NCBI GenBank assembly: GCA_004552155.1
Contig: SFPF01000048.1
Coordinates: 1-17,005 of the forward strand
Direction: 5' to 3'
DNA length: 17,005 nt
From: Bacteroidales bacterium
GTDB lineage: Bacteria > Bacteroidota > Bacteroidia > Bacteroidales > Bacteroidaceae
The translations under genes and the position numbers were made by a program. Positions 14,713 through 17,005 of this stretch are shown piece by piece; the stretch's first letter is position 1, and the number at the start of each line of letters is the position of its first letter. Under the pieces are notes generated by a model. The model searched no databases. It was not told the origin of the DNA and saw only the letters and a program-made list of their open reading frames with translations.

Positions 14713-15800
14713 CAGTCCACGAGTTTTTTAAGCGCGTCCACAATTTCGTCGGGACTGGGCACGATGCCGCCCAGTCGCCCGTAGTGCCCCACGGGAATGC
14801 GTCCCTCGGCGGCGAGCTTCACGTCGTAGACCATCTGCCCGGCGTTGATTTCCACCACGAGCAGGCCCTTCACGCGGCGCGACAGCGCGGCGATTTCCTT
14901 TTCGGGGAAGGGCCAGAGGGTGATGGGGCGGAACAGTCCCACCTTGATGCCCTGCGCACGGGCATTCTCCATGGCTTTGTAGGAGATGCGGGCAGCCGAA
15001 CCGAACGCCACGATGGCGAGTTCGGCGTCTTCGAGGTTCGTTTCCTCAAAGCGTACCTCGTTAGCCTGAATGTCGCGATATTTCGCCTGAAGATGCTCGT
15101 TTTTCTTCTCCATTTCGGCGGGGTCGAGTTCGAGCGAGGTTATCACGTTGGGCTTTCTGCTTTTCAGCCCGTGCCCATTGGCAGCCCAGGGACATTCCTT
15201 CACGATTTCCTCTTCCGTGCGGCGGGGTTTGTAAGGCGGCAGTACCACCTTTTCCATCATCTGCCCAATCACGCCGTCGGAGAGTATCATGGCGGGCGTG
15301 CGGTATTTGAAGGCGAGGCTGAAGGCGAGGTCCACGAAGTCTGCCATTTCCTGCACCGAGGCCGGTGCCAGCACAATCACGTTGTAGTCGCCGTTGCCGC
15401 CGCCGCGCGTGGCTTGGTTGTAGTCGCTCTGCGAGGGCTGAATGGTGCCGAGACCGGGACCGCCGCGCTGCACGTTCACGATCAGACCGGGGATTTCCGC
15501 GCCCGCCATATAGCTGATGCCTTCCTGCATCAGCGCCACGCCGGGACTCGACGAGGAGGTCATCACACGCTTGCCCGTGCCGCCACCTCCGTAGAGCATG
15601 TTGATGCTCGCCACCTCGCTCTCTGCTTGCAGCACCACCATACCCGTGGTTTTCCACGGCTCGAGTGCGGCAAGCGTTTCGAGCACCTCGCTCTGTGGCG
15701 TAATGGGATAGCCGAAATAGCCGTCGCAGCCGCAGCGTATGGCGGCGTGGGCTATGGCTTCATTGCCTTTGAGCAAGAGTATTTCGTTTTCTTCTTTCAT
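14712..15800 (-). CDS. vorB: 2-oxoacid:ferredoxin oxidoreductase alpha subunit (VorB type)
   Basis: A 362-residue subunit of a 2-oxoacid:ferredoxin oxidoreductase, most like the one annotated as 3-methyl-2-oxobutanoate dehydrogenase subunit VorB in Bacteroidales. Conserved features: KGNEAIAHAAIRCGCDGYFGYPITPQSE (residues 11-38), QAESEVASINMLYGG (58-72), MTSSSSPGVALMQEGISYM (80-98), RGGPGLGTIQPSQSDY, and in the C-terminal domain GLFRPITLWPFPEKEI and EINAGQMVYDVK. The enzyme oxidises branched-chain or other 2-oxoacids to acyl-CoA, or runs in reverse to fix CO2, with ferredoxin as partner. The frame is intact. The start ATG at 15800 follows a 48-nt gap after the ferredoxin gene and has no Shine-Dalgarno sequence. 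The 2-oxoisovalerate assignment rests on remembered similarity and could be 2-oxoglutarate instead. Confidence 0.9.
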   Translation of the reverse strand: MKEENEILLLKGNEAIAHAAIRCGCDGYFGYPITPQSEVLETLAALEPWKTTGMVVLQAESEVASINMLYGGGGTGKRVMTSSSSPGVALMQEGISYMAGAEIPGLIVNVQRGGPGLGTIQPSQSDYNQATRGGGNGDYNVIVLAPASVQEMADFVDLAFSLAFKYRTPAMILSDGVIGQMMEKVVLPPYKPRRTEEEIVKECPWAANGHGLKSRKPNVITSLELDPAEMEKKNEHLQAKYRDIQANEVRFEETNLEDAELAIVAFGSAARISYKAMENARAQGIKVGLFRPITLWPFPEKEIAALSRRVKGLLVVEINAGQMVYDVKLAAEGRIPVGHYGRLGGIVPSPDEIVDALKKLVD

Positions 15801-15848
15801 AGTCTTTTAAAAAAGTGCATGTAAATGAACTATATATATTATTGTGTG

Positions 15849-16076
15849 CTAATCTTCTTTCACCCTGTACACAGAGATGCACCCGTCGGGGCACACAATG
15901 GCGCACGAGGCGCACCCGATGCACGTGTCGTTCACTTCGCGACAATAGGCATAGCCCCTATGGTTCACCTCGTCGGTGGTGAGTGCCAGCGTATTCGTGG
16001 GGCACGCCACGACGCAGAGGTTACAACCCTTGCAGCGTTCCACGTTTACGACAACGGCTCCTTTCATTTTTGCCAT
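15849..16076 (-). CDS. Two-[4Fe-4S] ferredoxin, electron-carrier subunit of the oxidoreductase
   Basis: A 75-residue ferredoxin-like subunit with two complete [4Fe-4S] motifs: CKGCNLCVVACP (Cys15, 18, 21, 25) and CIGCASCAIVCP (Cys52, 55, 58, 62). The 27 residues between the clusters fit the delta/ferredoxin subunit of KOR/VOR enzymes. It would carry electrons from the TPP site to a soluble ferredoxin. The frame stays open upstream to 16301, but the sequence before residue 1 is Arg-rich shadow translation. The ATG at 16076 (MAKMKGAVVVNVERC) gives the family length and has an A/T-rich leader. The alpha-subunit gene follows after 48 nt. Confidence 0.93.
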   Translation of the reverse strand: MAKMKGAVVVNVERCKGCNLCVVACPTNTLALTTDEVNHRGYAYCREVNDTCIGCASCAIVCPDGCISVYRVKED

Positions 16077-16113
16077 GGCTGTATATCTTTTTCTTTTGTA
16101 AAAACGGCGAAAG

Positions 16114-16128
16114 GGACGGCAACCGTCC
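16114..16128 (-). promoter_or_regulatory. Stem-loop between the small TPR gene and the ferredoxin gene
   Basis: GGACGG (16114-16119) pairs with CCGTCC (16123-16128) around a 3-nt loop. On the minus strand the sequence continues CTTTCGCC and then a short U run (GTTTTTAC). A wider pairing of GCGAAA-GGGA type with upstream bases near 16145-16160 is possible. It could be a weak terminator or attenuator that lowers expression of the downstream subunits relative to the TPR gene. Confidence 0.35.
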
Positions 16129-16165
16129 GATGCTTCGGCGGTAGCAGTCCCCTTTTTCGCGGTAT

Positions 16166-16444
16166 TTATTGGTTGTACATGTCTTTGTTGTAAAAATCGA
16201 GAATGTCCTGCAACATTCTTTTGCTCTCGGCGGCGGGCCCTTCGGGGTCGAGTTCTTCCGATTTGAGGAAGCAACCAATCGCCTCTGTCCACTGCGAGCA
16301 TTTCATATAGGCGCGCCCTTCGAGATAGTAGAGCCTCGCCTTGTCTGCGCCCTCTACGGCGTGCAGCCGGCGTACCTTTTCCAAAGCCTCGGCGGTGCGT
16401 CCCGCCTCAATGTCGCGGGCAATTTCGTCAAACTTCTGTTGCAT
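16166..16444 (-). CDS. Small TPR-like protein at the head of the oxidoreductase operon
   Basis: A 92-residue helical protein with a TPR-like pair of helices: KFDEIARDIEAGRTAEALEKVRRL, then ARLYYLEGRAYMKCSQWTEAIGCFLKSEELDPEGPAAESKRMLQDILDFYNKD. The second block has the typical TPR spacing (YxxGRAYxxxxxWxxAIxxFxxxxxLDP). The frame opens with a TTG at 16465, but that lies inside the -7 box, so I use the ATG at 16444. No signal peptide or membrane segment is seen. As first gene of the operon it may help assembly of the enzyme, but that is inference from position. Confidence 0.85.
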   Translation of the reverse strand: MQQKFDEIARDIEAGRTAEALEKVRRLHAVEGADKARLYYLEGRAYMKCSQWTEAIGCFLKSEELDPEGPAAESKRMLQDILDFYNKDMYNQ

Positions 16445-16462
16445 TTGCTTTTTCGATGTGAG

Positions 16463-16494
16463 CAAAATTACATCTTTCTGCGCAGAAACGCCAA
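16463..16494 (-). promoter_or_regulatory. Promoter of the TPR-oxidoreductase operon
   Basis: TAATTTTG (16470-16463, minus strand) matches the Bacteroides -7 consensus TAnnTTTG. A TTG (16494-16492) lies 21 nt upstream, a suitable -33 spacing. The expected transcript starts near 16457, leaving a leader of only about a dozen bases before the ATG at 16444. The same -7 sequence precedes pgk. Confidence 0.65.
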
Positions 16495-16521
16495 CTTTTC
16501 ACAATCTTTTTTGCGCGGGCA

Positions 16522-16571
16522 ATAGATAAAGCGAGGGGCGCGCCGCGCGGCACGTCCCTCGCTTTATCTAT
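16522..16571. terminator. Strong 16-bp hairpin between the Rpn remnant and the operon promoter
   Basis: ATAGATAAAGCGAGGG (16522-16537) is perfectly complementary to CCCTCGCTTTATCTAT (16556-16571), with an 18-nt GC-rich loop that contains its own small palindrome. It lies 12 nt after the Rpn remnant stop and just before the operon promoter. It probably ends transcription coming from the right; the U run after the stem is weak on the minus strand, so it may be bidirectional or protect RNA ends. Confidence 0.6.
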
Positions 16572-16583
16572 ATAAGTCAGATT

Positions 16584-16896
16584 TTACAGCTTCTCAATGT
16601 CTTCGGGCGACAGCCCTGTCACGATGTGTATGTCCTTAGCACTCATGCCCATCGCTTTCAATTTCTTGGCAGTCTCAATGAATCCTTGCTGAACGCCAGC
16701 CGCATGGCCCTTCTTCGGCGTCTTCCAAGGCATGCGCATTGTCGCGATAGTAGCGTATCGCGGCATCATACTTGATGCGCTCATCGCGGCTGAGCGCGCT
16801 TATCTCGGAGATTTGGGCCAAACGCTCGAATATCGGGTCTTTGGCTGTCCAAGGCAGTCTGTTGAGTGCTTCCATATGCTTCAATACATAAATCCA
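16584..16896 (-). pseudogene. Remnant of an Rpn-family recombination-promoting nuclease (PD-(D/E)XK transposase-like), C-terminal part
   Basis: The remnant begins in mid-protein at WIYVLKHMEALNRLPW and continues with KDPIFERLAQISEISALSRDERIKYDAAIRYYRDNAHALEDAEE, a stretch typical of the region after the nuclease domain in Bacteroidales Rpn proteins. Near 16705-16715 the frame shifts and continues as KGHAAGVQQGFIETAKKLKAMGMSAKDIHIVTGLSPEDIEKL, the usual C-terminus. The whole N-terminal nuclease domain with its PD-(D/E)XK residues is absent; what lies upstream is a hairpin repeat (16923-17005). Rpn proteins are DNA nucleases that raise recombination and occur in many copies in these genomes. 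This copy is inactive as seen here. Confidence 0.8.
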
Positions 16897-16922
16897 ACCA
16901 ATTTGGCAAACGCCCGGTAAAT

Positions 16923-17005
16923 GATTGGGGCGGGCTGTAAGCCCAAATGTTGCCCATAGCCCAGGGCAGCGCCCTGGGGGAACGTAGACCGCGATTGATA
17001 CATTC
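16923..17005. repeat. Second copy of an arm of the hairpin-rich dispersed repeat
   Basis: This 83-nt stretch matches the reverse complement of 4336-4418 with about seven differences, over equal length and with no gap. It carries the same two stem-loops, GGGCT-GTA-AGCCC and CCCAGGGC-AGC-GCCCTGGG, and ends at the same point as the homologous arm. It begins 26 nt from the first recognisable Rpn codon. The window ends here, so the rest of the element is not visible. Confidence 0.85.

Noticed and set aside
16077..16301. Upstream extension of the ferredoxin frame
   Set aside because: It overlaps the TPR gene and is Arg-rich without motifs; the ATG at 16076 fits the family.

Overview
The window looks like a chromosomal segment of a fairly GC-rich member of the Bacteroidales (Bacteroides/Prevotella-like). 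The evidence is a bifunctional L-fucokinase/GDP-fucose pyrophosphorylase (Fkp), start codons without Shine-Dalgarno sequences but with A/T-rich leaders, two good matches to the Bacteroides -7 box (TAATTTTG), GC-rich genes separated by AT-rich gaps, and a multi-subunit 2-oxoacid:ferredoxin oxidoreductase operon of the type common in these anaerobes. Every gene I can support lies on the minus strand, so the genes read from right to left. No tRNA, rRNA or CRISPR array was seen.

Layout, right to left (direction of transcription). 16896-16584: decayed C-terminal remnant of an Rpn/PD-(D/E)XK recombination-promoting nuclease, next to one arm of a dispersed hairpin-rich repeat (16923-17005). A strong hairpin (16522-16571) follows, then a promoter. 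16444-12212: operon with a small TPR protein, a two-cluster ferredoxin, the alpha subunit (VorB), an 84-aa two-helix membrane protein, the TPP-binding beta subunit, a broken gamma subunit, a 67-aa hypothetical protein and a lysophospholipid acyltransferase-like protein. 12130-10883: phosphoglycerate kinase with its own promoter and a clear intrinsic terminator. 10771-7722: a lipoprotein solute-binding protein and a large TPR protein, both frame-disrupted. 7615-4443: a polyprenyl-phosphate mannosyltransferase-like GT2 enzyme, dihydroorotase, and a stand-alone MetH-type reactivation domain. 4442-4079: a non-coding stretch filled by a REP-like element with seven stem-loops. 4078-117: plsC-like acyltransferase, GtrA-like membrane protein and a broken fkp.

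Three things stand out. First, arrays of a degenerate octamer AGT(A/T)(A/G)AC(A/G) sit in at least six gaps. Beside start codons they read CGTCTACT on the coding strand; beyond stop codons they read the opposite way, and one pair forms a long inverted repeat that supplies a stop codon. Second, four otherwise well-conserved genes (fkp, the large TPR gene, the solute-binding protein gene, the oxidoreductase gamma gene) each carry a frame change where a short conserved block of roughly 10-16 residues seems to be missing. This is either genome decay by small deletions or a sequencing/assembly fault, and read data would decide. Third, the hairpin-rich repeat occurs twice, once beside an Rpn nuclease remnant, which raises a possible mobility link.

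All calls come from reading the sequence and remembered family motifs; no search was run.
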